Assembly: GCA_011525785.1 (NCBI GenBank)
Contig: WYBT01000062.1
Span: forward strand, 62,001 to 126,000
DNA length: 64,000 bases
DNA from: Planctomycetaceae bacterium
Lineage (GTDB): Bacteria; Planctomycetota; UBA1135; GCA-002686595
Direction: 5' to 3'
The notes under the pieces are model-generated. The model worked only from the letters and a program-made list of their open reading frames with translations, did not search any database and had not been told where the DNA came from. Position numbers and translations under genes: made by a program. The stretch's first letter is position 1, and the number at the start of each line of letters is the position of its first letter. This document shows positions 7,831 to 16,267 of the stretch, in pieces.

Positions 7831-8525
7831 CGGCGGGCGCCCATGCGGTACTGGTAGAACTCGGGCACGATCTCGCGCCAGGCGGGATCGACGATCTCGA
7901 GCTTGTGCTGGTCGAGCGCCGCATCGAGCAGCGCGCGGCGTTGTGCGGCGTCGAGCCAGTCGAAGCGCAGCGCGTCGACGGCGATCGCCGTGGCCATCGG
8001 CACCGGACCATCGCGGCGCCACAAGCGGCGCAGGAGCACGAAACTGCCGGAGTCTTCGAGCGGTTCGCTCCACTGCTCGTCGGGCAGCTCGAGCGCGGCG
8101 TACCAGTTGCCCAGGCCGAGGTCCGTCCACATCCCCTCGACCTTCTCGCCAGCCAGGCCGTCGGGGCGCGGCGGACCGGACACGCCTTGGCGCAGCTCCG
8201 CGAGCTTGTCCTGCGCGAGTTTCAGCGCCGCCGCGCGTTCGGAGGGCGCCATGGCGTGCGCCAGTGCGCGCGGCAGAACGATGTTCGAGAGCGCCAGCCG
8301 CCGCAGTTGCGCCGGGCTCGCGGTCGGCTCGACCAGCTGCACCGCGGCCGAGGCCTGGTCGACCTCGGAGGCGTAGATCGGGACTTCGTCGATGGCCAGC
8401 ACGACGCCGGCGGGCCAGGTGCGCGCCACGGTCTGCGCCGCGGGCTGAGGCTCGCAACTCGCTGCTCCGGCGGACAGCGCCACTGCGAGCGCGAACACGC
8501 GCGAATCAAGCTTCAGCGCGCGCAT
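7827..8525 (-). CDS. Lipoprotein with SurA/PpiC-like N-terminal region
   Basis: A 232-residue protein. The hydrophobic N-terminus ends in AASC at about residue 24, a plausible lipobox. The segment VVLAIDEVPIYASEVDQA resembles the N-terminal strand-helix of SurA/PpiC-type chaperones, and a long helical region follows. No rotamase domain is visible. It sits between two genes it overlaps (20 bases with 8506-9201, 4 bases with 6925-7830), so the three form one operon. A role in folding or assembling envelope proteins is possible but inferred. Confidence 0.65.
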   Translation of the reverse strand: MRALKLDSRVFALAVALSAGAASCEPQPAAQTVARTWPAGVVLAIDEVPIYASEVDQASAAVQLVEPTASPAQLRRLALSNIVLPRALAHAMAPSERAAALKLAQDKLAELRQGVSGPPRPDGLAGEKVEGMWTDLGLGNWYAALELPDEQWSEPLEDSGSFVLLRRLWRRDGPVPMATAIAVDALRFDWLDAAQRRALLDAALDQHKLEIVDPAWREIVPEFYQYRMGARR

Positions 8526-9201
8526 CGAAGCGACCCACGAAGGCGAGCGCGCGCTCGACCAGGAACGAGTAGGTCTCCTGCACGTGCTGCTCGAGGCCTT
8601 CCAGGCCGCGCGCCACGAGCAGCGGCGGGAACGAGGCCTGGTTCTCGAGGAACAGCGAGCGCGGGTCGCCGTGGAACGACTCGATGCGCAGCGCGTGGGC
8701 GTTGGGCTCGGACTCGCTCGGCGGGAACACCAGGCGCAGCCCGTAGAGCTGCGGCTCGCGCGCGAACTCGCCCTCCTGGCCGTCGAAACCGAACATCGCC
8801 TCCTTGAGGAAGTTGCGCGAGTCGCGCCAGTGGCGCGTGTTGACCAGCGTGCGCAGCGTGACCTGGTGCGCGGTGAGCACCTGCACGCCCAGCGCGGTGC
8901 AGGCCGACTCGGTCATCGTGCGCACGCGGCGCGCGAACTCGTCGACGGTCAGGTGCGAGAGCTCCTCGCGGAACACGATGCGGTCCTGGGTGAAGGAGGC
9001 CGACGAGATCGCGCCGGGGCGCGTGACGGGGTTGGAGAGCATGGCCCCGTTCTGCAGCAGCGCGAAATCGGTGTAGGCCGGCGCTGCGCCCTGGAACTGC
9101 TCGTTGTGCAGGCGCTGGAGCCGATAGGGGTCCGCCTCGACCAGCGGATGGAAGATCTCGCTCTGGAAAGCGATGGTGCGCGGCGCGTAGTGGATGCTCA
9201 T
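8506..9201 (-). CDS. Conserved-looking hypothetical protein
   Basis: A 231-residue soluble protein from ATG 9199-9201 (MSIHYAPRTIAF). A longer frame upstream is Arg/Gly-rich and not protein-like, so it was excluded. Balanced composition with beta-rich and helical stretches suggests a real globular protein. It ends in a helix (QETYSFLVERALAFV). No family was recognised with certainty. First gene of the three-gene minus-strand operon running to 6925, and divergent from the SurA-like gene at 9423. Confidence 0.65.
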   Translation of the reverse strand: MSIHYAPRTIAFQSEIFHPLVEADPYRLQRLHNEQFQGAAPAYTDFALLQNGAMLSNPVTRPGAISSASFTQDRIVFREELSHLTVDEFARRVRTMTESACTALGVQVLTAHQVTLRTLVNTRHWRDSRNFLKEAMFGFDGQEGEFAREPQLYGLRLVFPPSESEPNAHALRIESFHGDPRSLFLENQASFPPLLVARGLEGLEQHVQETYSFLVERALAFVGRFDARAEA

Positions 9202-9422
9202 GGGCGAGCCACAGAATAGGACGAGCGGGCCGCGCGCCCCACCCGCCGCTCGCGCACTCCGGCAATTCCGTCCACGCCCGACGCGCGCGGGCGACAAGCT
9301 TCGCGACCGGCGTTAACTTCTTGCGCCCCCGAACGTAGCCGCGCCCCTCCGTGCGGCGCCCACGTGCTCCCCAGGCGCCTGTGCCACCTCGGGCCGTCCG
9401 TCGACTTCCACCCCCTCGACCC

Positions 9423-11381
9423 ATGATCCAGCGCTCTCGATTGAAGTCCCTCCTCGCCGCCCTCGCGTTGGCGCCGCTGCTCGTCGGCGCGCTGTCCGCC
9501 GCCCCGCTGTCGGGCGTCAGCGCTCCTCTCGCGCAGGCGGCCAGCGCCTCGATCTTCGGCGAACCCGTTGTGGTCCACGGCCAGCGCATCAGCGACGACC
9601 AGATCAAGCGCTTCCTGTGCCACTCGGTGGGCTGGCAGGAGACCAGCAAGTTCAAGTTCCAGGTGCTGATCGACCAGGAACTGCTCAAGCGCCGCCAGCA
9701 GGGCGCGACCGAGGCCGACCTCGCGCGCTTCCAGGTCGGCGACGCCGAGCTCGAGCGCAAGCTGCAGTACAAGAAGGAGGACTTCCTCCTGCGCTATCCC
9801 TCGCTCGACTTCCGAACGGAGGTGGCGCGCGCCAACCTCTCGCTCGACCTGTATCGCGAGCAACTGCGCCAGGAGCTGAACTTCGACCGGGTCTTCCGGC
9901 CGGAGAATCCCGCGGAGTGGCCCGAACTCACCAAGGCGATCATCATCGAAGGCCTCGGCGAGCAGTGGATCGAGGACGAGAAGGTCAGCTACGCCACGCG
10001 CCTGCGGCGACTCCTGATCGCGCAGAAGGATCGCCTGAGCGAAGCGGGCTTCGGCGATCTGGTGACGCAGCTCGAGCAGTTCGAGGACCGCGACAGCGAG
10101 GGCATCAAGGCCGCCATCGCGCAGCCGCGCGTCGAAGAAGCGCTCACGCTGCTGCGCGCCGCGGGCCAGGGCGACATCCCCGAGGACGACCCGATCGCGG
10201 TGGAGGCCACGCGCTCGACGATCCTGCAGGCGCTCAACAACTGGGCGCTGGTGCTGATCGACGAGGACGCCATCTACGAGGAACTGCCCGAGGCCGGCCC
10301 CGACGCCCCCGCCGATCCGCAGGCGCGCGCGCAACTGCGCCGCGAACGCGCCGCCAAGACCTTGATGACCGTCGACAAGGTCCCGGTGCTGATCGACGAC
10401 GTGTACTCGCGCATCGCGCCCTTCGTCACCGCCGACCAGATCGAGGACGCCAAGCGCTTCCTGGTCAACGTCGCACTGATGGAGCGCGTGATCGGCGAGC
10501 GCGAAGCCCAGGAGCGCGAGCGCGTCGCCAAGGAAGGCGGCGAAGCGCCGAAGTTCTTGATGACTCCGGCCGAATTCCGCACCTGGTGGCCGACGACCGC
10601 GCGCAACGCGACCACCAGCTACATGGAGTACCTGAACCAGCACGAGATGCTCTCGAGCCAGGTGCTGGGCTTCCCGTCGCTGTGGTCGTTCGCGCACTAC
10701 ATGCGCGTGATGGAGGGCTACAAGCGCTCGATGGCGGCCGAACTCGCCAAGGACGAGATCATCTCGACCGTGCTGCCGATGTCGAACCAGGTGCGCGGCG
10801 CGGCCAAGCTCGGCATCAACGTGCTGTTCGTCTCGGCCTTCGACTTCGACAAGTTCCAGTGGAAGGAGAACGGCTGGGCCGATGCGCGCAAGCGCGCGCT
10901 CGAACTCAAGAAGGCGCTCGACGACGGCGCGGACTGGAAGAGCACGCTCGAGCTGCACAGCGAGTGGTGGGACCCGCCGATGCCGGAGATGGGCAACAAG
11001 CCCGTCCAGAACTTCTACTTCAAGGGCACCTTCGGCGATCAGCAGCTCACCCGCAACCAGATCTACAGCTATCTGGGCGAGAGCGAGTACCGCACGTTCC
11101 TGTACGGCCCGTCGGCCACCGACGAGATCTTCTTCAACCAGAAGATGGGCTCGATCGGCGGACCGTACCGCGCTCCGAAGGGCTACTACATCGCGCGCAT
11201 CACGAGCAAGACGCCGCCGACGCGGCCGCTCGATCTCAAGGAGCCGATCCACCGCCAGATCGTCGAACAGGACTACCTGTCGCGCTCGCTGAACACGCGC
11301 GTCGACACGCTGCTGCGCGAGGGAACCCAGTCCGGCGCCGTGAAGGGCGTGCGGCACGGCGGAAGCTTCAGCGACGTCTGA
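9423..11381 (+). CDS. Large periplasmic SurA/PpiC-like protein
   Basis: A 652-residue protein from ATG 9423 with a signal peptide up to about residue 40 (LAALALAPLLVGALSAA...AQAAS). The first mature segment (SIFGEPVVVHGQRISDDQIKR) matches the N-terminal pattern of SurA/PpiC-like proteins. Long helical regions follow, and near residues 480-620 a second alpha/beta segment includes MGSIGGPYRAPKGYYIARI, which resembles the end of a parvulin-type domain (G..GP......G....R). The full set of PPIase active-site residues could not be confirmed. Likely role: periplasmic chaperone-like protein in export or outer-membrane assembly. An ABC exporter gene follows on the same strand. Confidence 0.7.
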   Translation: MIQRSRLKSLLAALALAPLLVGALSAAPLSGVSAPLAQAASASIFGEPVVVHGQRISDDQIKRFLCHSVGWQETSKFKFQVLIDQELLKRRQQGATEADLARFQVGDAELERKLQYKKEDFLLRYPSLDFRTEVARANLSLDLYREQLRQELNFDRVFRPENPAEWPELTKAIIIEGLGEQWIEDEKVSYATRLRRLLIAQKDRLSEAGFGDLVTQLEQFEDRDSEGIKAAIAQPRVEEALTLLRAAGQGDIPEDDPIAVEATRSTILQALNNWALVLIDEDAIYEELPEAGPDAPADPQARAQLRRERAAKTLMTVDKVPVLIDDVYSRIAPFVTADQIEDAKRFLVNVALMERVIGEREAQERERVAKEGGEAPKFLMTPAEFRTWWPTTARNATTSYMEYLNQHEMLSSQVLGFPSLWSFAHYMRVMEGYKRSMAAELAKDEIISTVLPMSNQVRGAAKLGINVLFVSAFDFDKFQWKENGWADARKRALELKKALDDGADWKSTLELHSEWWDPPMPEMGNKPVQNFYFKGTFGDQQLTRNQIYSYLGESEYRTFLYGPSATDEIFFNQKMGSIGGPYRAPKGYYIARITSKTPPTRPLDLKEPIHRQIVEQDYLSRSLNTRVDTLLREGTQSGAVKGVRHGGSFSDV

Positions 11382-11541
11382 TCTCGAGCGAGCGTCGCTC
11401 GCACTCGAACTCACGCGCGGCGGTCCAGATCGAGCATCTGGGCCGCCGCGCGGCGTTTCGGCTCCGGAGCGGCGAAGCGAGCACAACCCCGCGTTCCGTG
11501 AGGATGCGGCTCTTTCGCACCGGCGTGGCGCTGGCACTACG

Positions 11542-13446
11542 ATGGGCCGCGACATGCTGAAACTGTCGAGCTTCTCGGGCCTGCTGCGGCTCCTGCGACC
11601 CGAGGTCGGACCGCAGCTGGGCCGAGTGTTCGGCGTGATCGCGCTGTCGGTGGTGGTGGCGATCGCTGAAAAGGCCCCGCTGGCGCTGCTCGACCCGCTG
11701 TTCGACCGCGTGCTGTTCCCCAGCACTTCGAGCGAGCCGGGCAACGCCGCCTTGGAGTGGTTCCGCGACCGTTTCGACGACGCCATGACGTTCGTGGCGG
11801 CGCGCGTGTACGGCGAGGTCGCGCCCGGGAGTGATGAATACAAGCTCGCGGCGCTGTGGACGATCGCCGGCCTGATCCTGGTCCTCACGCTCGCGAACGC
11901 CGCCGCGCAGTACTTCGTCACCACGACGGCGCGCCGCGCGGCGCTGCGCATGGTGGTGGAGCTGCGCCTGCGCCTCGCGCGTCACATCATCTCACTGTCG
12001 ATGCGCTTCCACGGAACGCGGCGCTTCGGCGACACGCTCTCGCGCATGAGTTCGGACGTCACGCAGACGTTGAACTCCGTGGTGATGGTGCTGCGCGACC
12101 TGGTGCAGCAGCCGTTGCAGCTCATCGGTTCGCTGGTGGTCGCGGGCGTCACAGCTCCGCTGCCGACGATCACGATCCTGCTGGTGATGCCGCTGGTCGC
12201 GATTCCGATCGCGACTCTCGGCCGCCGCGTGCGGCGCCGCACGACAAAGAGCCTCACCAGCCTCGGCGCATCGATGGAGGTGTTGACGCAGATCTTCACC
12301 GGCATCCGCACGGTGAAGTCGTTCCGCGCCGAGGAGCGCGAACTCGCGCGCTACCGCGAGTTCAACGAGGGCTTCCTCGAAACCTCGATGAAGACCGTGC
12401 GCGCCGTGGCGACCATCGAGGCGACCACCACGCTGCTCTCGCACCTGGGCTTCGCGGTCGTGCTGGTCGTCGCGGGCTGGGCCACGCTTCGACTGGGGCT
12501 GTTCAGCAGCGCCGGCGAGATGGCGACCTTCTTCGCCAGCGTCGGGATGATCTACACGCACGTCAAGAAGATCACCCAGGCGGTCAACCACGTGCAGGAG
12601 TCGTCGGGCGCCGCAGACCGGCTGCAGGCGATCCTCGACGAGCGCCCCGACATCGTGGAGCGCGCCGACGCGCAGCCCATTCGCGCGCTGGGGCGCGGCA
12701 TCGCCTTCGAGGGCGTGAGCTTCACCTACCCCGGCGCCGAGCGGCCTGCCATCGACGGGCTCGACCTGCGACTCGCACCGGGCGAGACGCTCGCGCTGGT
12801 CGGCGCATCCGGCGCAGGCAAGACGACCTTGATCGACCTGCTCGCGCGCTTCATCGACGTCAGCGCTGGCCGCATCAGCGTCGACGGACACGACCTGCGC
12901 GAGCTGCGGCTCGACGACTGGACCGCGATGTACGCCATGGTCGGGCAGTCGCCGTTCCTGTTCCACGCCAGCGTGCGCGAGAACATCGCCTACGGCAAAC
13001 CCGGCGCGACGCAGGCCGAGATCGAAGCGGCGGCGCGTGCGGCGTCGATCCACGAGTTCATCGCCGCGCTGCCGCAGGGCTACGACACGGTCGTGGGGGA
13101 CCAGGGCGCGCGTCTGTCGGGCGGCCAGCGCCAGCGCATCACGATCGCGCGCGCGATCCTCAAGGGCGCGCCGCTGCTGCTCCTCGACGAGGCGACCAGC
13201 GCGCTCGACAGCGAGTCCGAGCTCGAGGTGCAGCGCGCGCTCGACAGCCTGATGAAGGGCCGCACGGTGATCGTGATCGCGCACCGCCTGTCGACCATTC
13301 GCACAGCGGACCGCATCGCGGTGCTCGAGCGCGGTCGCCTGGTCGAAATCGGCGCGCACGACGAGCTTCTCAGGCGAAATGGGGCCTACGCGCGCTTGCA
13401 CGCCGCGCAATTCGCGGCGGTGGACGCGGCTTCGACGCCGGCCTGA
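11542..13446 (+). CDS. ABC transporter, MsbA-like fused permease/ATPase
   Basis: A 634-residue half-transporter. Residues about 20-340 hold the six-helix type IV (exporter) membrane domain. The ATPase domain has Walker [10 protein letters not shown] near residue 421, signature LSGGQ near 524, Walker B LLLLDE near 544, and an H-loop (VIAHRLST). This is the standard layout of homodimeric lipid or peptide exporters such as MsbA. The substrate cannot be told from sequence; a lipid is the usual guess for a lone gene. An alternative start is ATG 11554. About 160 bases separate it from the SurA-like gene. Confidence 0.92.
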   Translation: MGRDMLKLSSFSGLLRLLRPEVGPQLGRVFGVIALSVVVAIAEKAPLALLDPLFDRVLFPSTSSEPGNAALEWFRDRFDDAMTFVAARVYGEVAPGSDEYKLAALWTIAGLILVLTLANAAAQYFVTTTARRAALRMVVELRLRLARHIISLSMRFHGTRRFGDTLSRMSSDVTQTLNSVVMVLRDLVQQPLQLIGSLVVAGVTAPLPTITILLVMPLVAIPIATLGRRVRRRTTKSLTSLGASMEVLTQIFTGIRTVKSFRAEERELARYREFNEGFLETSMKTVRAVATIEATTTLLSHLGFAVVLVVAGWATLRLGLFSSAGEMATFFASVGMIYTHVKKITQAVNHVQESSGAADRLQAILDERPDIVERADAQPIRALGRGIAFEGVSFTYPGAERPAIDGLDLRLAPGETLALVGASGAGKTTLIDLLARFIDVSAGRISVDGHDLRELRLDDWTAMYAMVGQSPFLFHASVRENIAYGKPGATQAEIEAAARAASIHEFIAALPQGYDTVVGDQGARLSGGQRQRITIARAILKGAPLLLLDEATSALDSESELEVQRALDSLMKGRTVIVIAHRLSTIRTADRIAVLERGRLVEIGAHDELLRRNGAYARLHAAQFAAVDAASTPA

Positions 13447-13528
13447 GCGGCGTGGTACGCAGCTTGCCCTAGTGGGTCTCAGACGGCGGGTGCTGGCGGG
13501 CGCCCGACCGCTCCGGATCGAACCCACC

Positions 13529-13546
13529 GGGCGCTGGTAGGCGCCC
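13529..13546 (+). other. Small perfect hairpin between genes
   Basis: GGGCGC, loop TGGTAG, GCGCCC. It lies between the ABC transporter and the first lectin-like surface gene. It lacks a T-run, so it is either a weak terminator or a leader structure for the downstream gene. Confidence 0.35.
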
Positions 13547-13569
13547 CCATCGAAAGGGACCTGCACCTC

Positions 13570-16167
13570 ATGTTCGCGAACGCACACCGTTCTTCCGACT
13601 CCGCTCGCGCGACTCCGCGTCTGGCGGCGCGCACGGCTCTGGCTGCGGCGCTGCTCGCGAGCGGCGCGGCCGCTCAAGGCCTGAGTTGGCAACGCGACCC
13701 GGCCAGCGGCCGCTGGTACGCGCAGACGCCCTCGCTCATGTCGTTCGCCGACGCGCGGGACTTCGCGGCGAGCGTCGGCGGCGACCTCGCCAGCGTCCGC
13801 ACGCCGGCCGAGAACGCCTTCTTGAAGGGCTCGTTCTTCTCGCTCGCGCCGGCGGGTCGCCAGCACTGGATCGGCCTGCGCCAAGACCCCACTGCCCCGG
13901 GCTACTCCGAGCCGGCCAGCGGCTGGGAGTGGGTCAGCGGCGAGCCGCTGACGTTCACCAACTGGGCGCCGGGTCAGCCCGACAACGTGGGCTTCCCCAA
14001 CGCAGACGTCGCGCGCGTGCTCGGCAGCGTCGCGGGGCTCGACGCCGATCGCTGGGACGACGTCTCGCAGGTTCCGCCGGCCGGCAGCGGTCCGGTGGAG
14101 GACTGGTACATCGGGCCGGGCCAGACGTTGATCTTCAACACCGCGAGCTCGCTGCTCACGCTCGGTCAACTCACGGTCTCGGCCGATCCGGGTTTCCCCA
14201 ACGACCCGGCGAATGAGCCCGTGGCGCAGTTCGTCCCGACGCTGCAGCGCTCGTTCGACGGCGGGATCGTCTCGGTGCGGCACTTCTACATCGAGGAAGG
14301 CGGCGTGCTGAAGATCGAAGGGCCCAACCCCTTCTTGCTCGACGCGCGCGGCGACGTGTGGATCCGCGGGCGCGTGATCGCCGACGGCCAGAGCAACGCG
14401 GGCGTCAACACGCTCAACACCACCAACATCCCCGAGCCCGGGGCGCCTGGACAAGCCGGCGGCGGACGTGGCGGCGTCGGCAGTCCGCTGACCAACGCTT
14501 CATCTCCGCGCGGCGGTGCGGGTCAGGGCGCCTTCGGCCTGCCGAACGCCGGCGGTCAGGGCGGCGAGGCCGGCTGGTCGACCAGCACGGTGGTCGAACG
14601 TCGTCGCGGCGCTGGCGGCGGCGGCGGTCGCACTGGCGCGGACGTGTTCTTCAACGCGACGCAGTTCGAGCAGCGCCGCATCGGCTTCGACGCGGAGTTC
14701 GGATTCGACCGCGGTGCAGCGGCCAATCAGGTGGCGGACAACGGCGCGCTCTCGGGCTCGGTGGGCCCCAAGGGCGGGGCGATCGGAGCGAGCCCGTTCC
14801 TCGACGGGGATCCGACCAACGACTTCTTCGGAGTCGCGCGCGACGACGCGAGCGGCAGCTACACCGTCGGCGAGCTCGCGCGTCCGTGGGCCGGTGCGGG
14901 CGGCGGCGGCGGCGGCGATGCCTCGTTCGTTCCCGGCGGCGTCTGGCCGAACCCGACCTTCAGTCCGTCGGGCGATGAGAAGGGCGCGGGCGGCGGCGGC
15001 GGCGGCGGTTCGGTGCACGTGATCGCGCTGGGCTCGATCTTGTTCGGTGACATCGGCCAGATCTCGGCGCGCGGCGGAACGGGCGGCGGCGGCGAGAACA
15101 CGATGTTCCTCAACCGCGTCGGCGGCGGCTCCGGCGGCGGATCGGGCGGCCACGTGGTGCTCGAGAGCGCTGCGCGCATCGACCTGCGCGCCAAGGCGCC
15201 GGTGAACCTCGCCGACCTCACCACGACGCAGCCCAACTCGGCCGCGAACAACTGGGCCATCAACGTGCTCGGCGGGCAGGGCGGCGCAGGCGCGGGCGAC
15301 CTGGGAGGTGCGATTCAGTCGCCCAGCGGTCCGCGCGAGACCGCGCCGACCAACGACGCGTGTCCGTTGGGCTACCCGATGACCGGTCCCAACGCCTGTC
15401 GCGGCCTGGTGCAGGGCGCGGGCGGCGACGGCGGCCCGGGCATCATCCAACTCCACACGCCGCTCGGTCGCGTGGGCAACAACCCCGCGGTGGCGGACAT
15501 CCTGCTCGGCGCAACCGGCGCCACGCTCGCCTCGGTGTGCGCGCCGCGTCCGCTGTTCGCCGACGGCTCAGCCGGCCCCGTGCCGGCGCACCTGTTGAAC
15601 GGCGCGGGCGGCGCGCTGGGCCTGTTCCAGATCGACTCGAGCGACTGCGACAGCGACGGGCAACCCGACGCGTACCAGATCGCGCGCGACGCGAACCTCG
15701 ACTCCAACGGCAACGGAGTGCTCGACGCGTGCGAGAGCCCGACCTACTGCACCTCGTCGATCTCGGTCGGCGGTTGCGTCGCCGCGATCTCTGGCCTTGG
15801 CGTGCCGAGCGCCAGTGCGAGCAACGGCTTCGAACTCGTCGCTTCCAACGTTCCGGCGCAGCGCTCCGGTCGTTTCTTCTACGGACTGAGCAACCAGGTC
15901 TCTCCGTGGGGCGCGGCGAGTTCGAGCTTCCTGTGCATCGGCGGCTCGGTTCAGCGTCTGCCGCTCGACTTCTCGGGCGGCGCCGCGGGCTCGTGCAACG
16001 GTGAGTTCCGGCTCGACTGGAACGCGTGGCGCGCCGCGAACGCCTCGGCGCTCGGCTCGCCCTTCAACGCGGGCTTCGTGTTCCACGCGCAAGCCTGGTT
16101 CCGCGATCCGGGCGCGCCGCGCGACACCAACCTCTCCGATGCGGTGAGCGTGACGCTCCAGCCCTGA
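13570..16167 (+). CDS. Secreted lectin-like, glycine-rich surface protein (tandem copy 1)
   Basis: 865 residues. Signal peptide about 1-35. Residues about 45-175 look like a C-type lectin-like domain: WIGL, then GEPLTFTNW and QPDN, in the usual order of this fold. Residues about 290-680 are very glycine-rich with repeated GGGGG blocks and two GGHVVLESAA-type strands, resembling beta-helical adhesin shafts. Residues about 690-725 carry DCDSDG and SNGNGVLDACE, short calcium-binding-type Asp motifs. The last ~140 residues form the shared terminal module (YC...GC...LC...CNG...DWNAW...RDP...NLSDA). It is probably exported and surface-attached. The next gene is a paralogue along its entire length. 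Confidence 0.85.
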   Translation: MFANAHRSSDSARATPRLAARTALAAALLASGAAAQGLSWQRDPASGRWYAQTPSLMSFADARDFAASVGGDLASVRTPAENAFLKGSFFSLAPAGRQHWIGLRQDPTAPGYSEPASGWEWVSGEPLTFTNWAPGQPDNVGFPNADVARVLGSVAGLDADRWDDVSQVPPAGSGPVEDWYIGPGQTLIFNTASSLLTLGQLTVSADPGFPNDPANEPVAQFVPTLQRSFDGGIVSVRHFYIEEGGVLKIEGPNPFLLDARGDVWIRGRVIADGQSNAGVNTLNTTNIPEPGAPGQAGGGRGGVGSPLTNASSPRGGAGQGAFGLPNAGGQGGEAGWSTSTVVERRRGAGGGGGRTGADVFFNATQFEQRRIGFDAEFGFDRGAAANQVADNGALSGSVGPKGGAIGASPFLDGDPTNDFFGVARDDASGSYTVGELARPWAGAGGGGGGDASFVPGGVWPNPTFSPSGDEKGAGGGGGGGSVHVIALGSILFGDIGQISARGGTGGGGENTMFLNRVGGGSGGGSGGHVVLESAARIDLRAKAPVNLADLTTTQPNSAANNWAINVLGGQGGAGAGDLGGAIQSPSGPRETAPTNDACPLGYPMTGPNACRGLVQGAGGDGGPGIIQLHTPLGRVGNNPAVADILLGATGATLASVCAPRPLFADGSAGPVPAHLLNGAGGALGLFQIDSSDCDSDGQPDAYQIARDANLDSNGNGVLDACESPTYCTSSISVGGCVAAISGLGVPSASASNGFELVASNVPAQRSGRFFYGLSNQVSPWGAASSSFLCIGGSVQRLPLDFSGGAAGSCNGEFRLDWNAWRAANASALGSPFNAGFVFHAQAWFRDPGAPRDTNLSDAVSVTLQP

Positions 16168-16178
16168 TCGACACAGTT

Positions 16179-16214
16179 CGACGGCCGCGGGAACTCGAGG
16201 ACCCGCGGCCGTCG
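16179..16214 (+). terminator. Strong intergenic hairpin, probable terminator
   Basis: A perfect 13-bp stem (16179-16191 with 16202-16214) and a 10-nt loop, 12 bases past the stop of tandem copy 1. No T-run follows. In such GC-rich genomes hairpins without a U-tract may still stop transcription, so read-through into copy 2 is possible. Confidence 0.6.
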
Positions 16215-16267
16215 CGCTCGCATTGACTCGCTTCTGTCTCGCACTCCCTTGTCCCCGGGGGTCTCTC

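Noticed and set aside
9198-11951. 917-codon minus-strand frame opposite the SurA-like gene
   Set aside because: Shadow: the sense strand carries a signal peptide and a SurA-like start.
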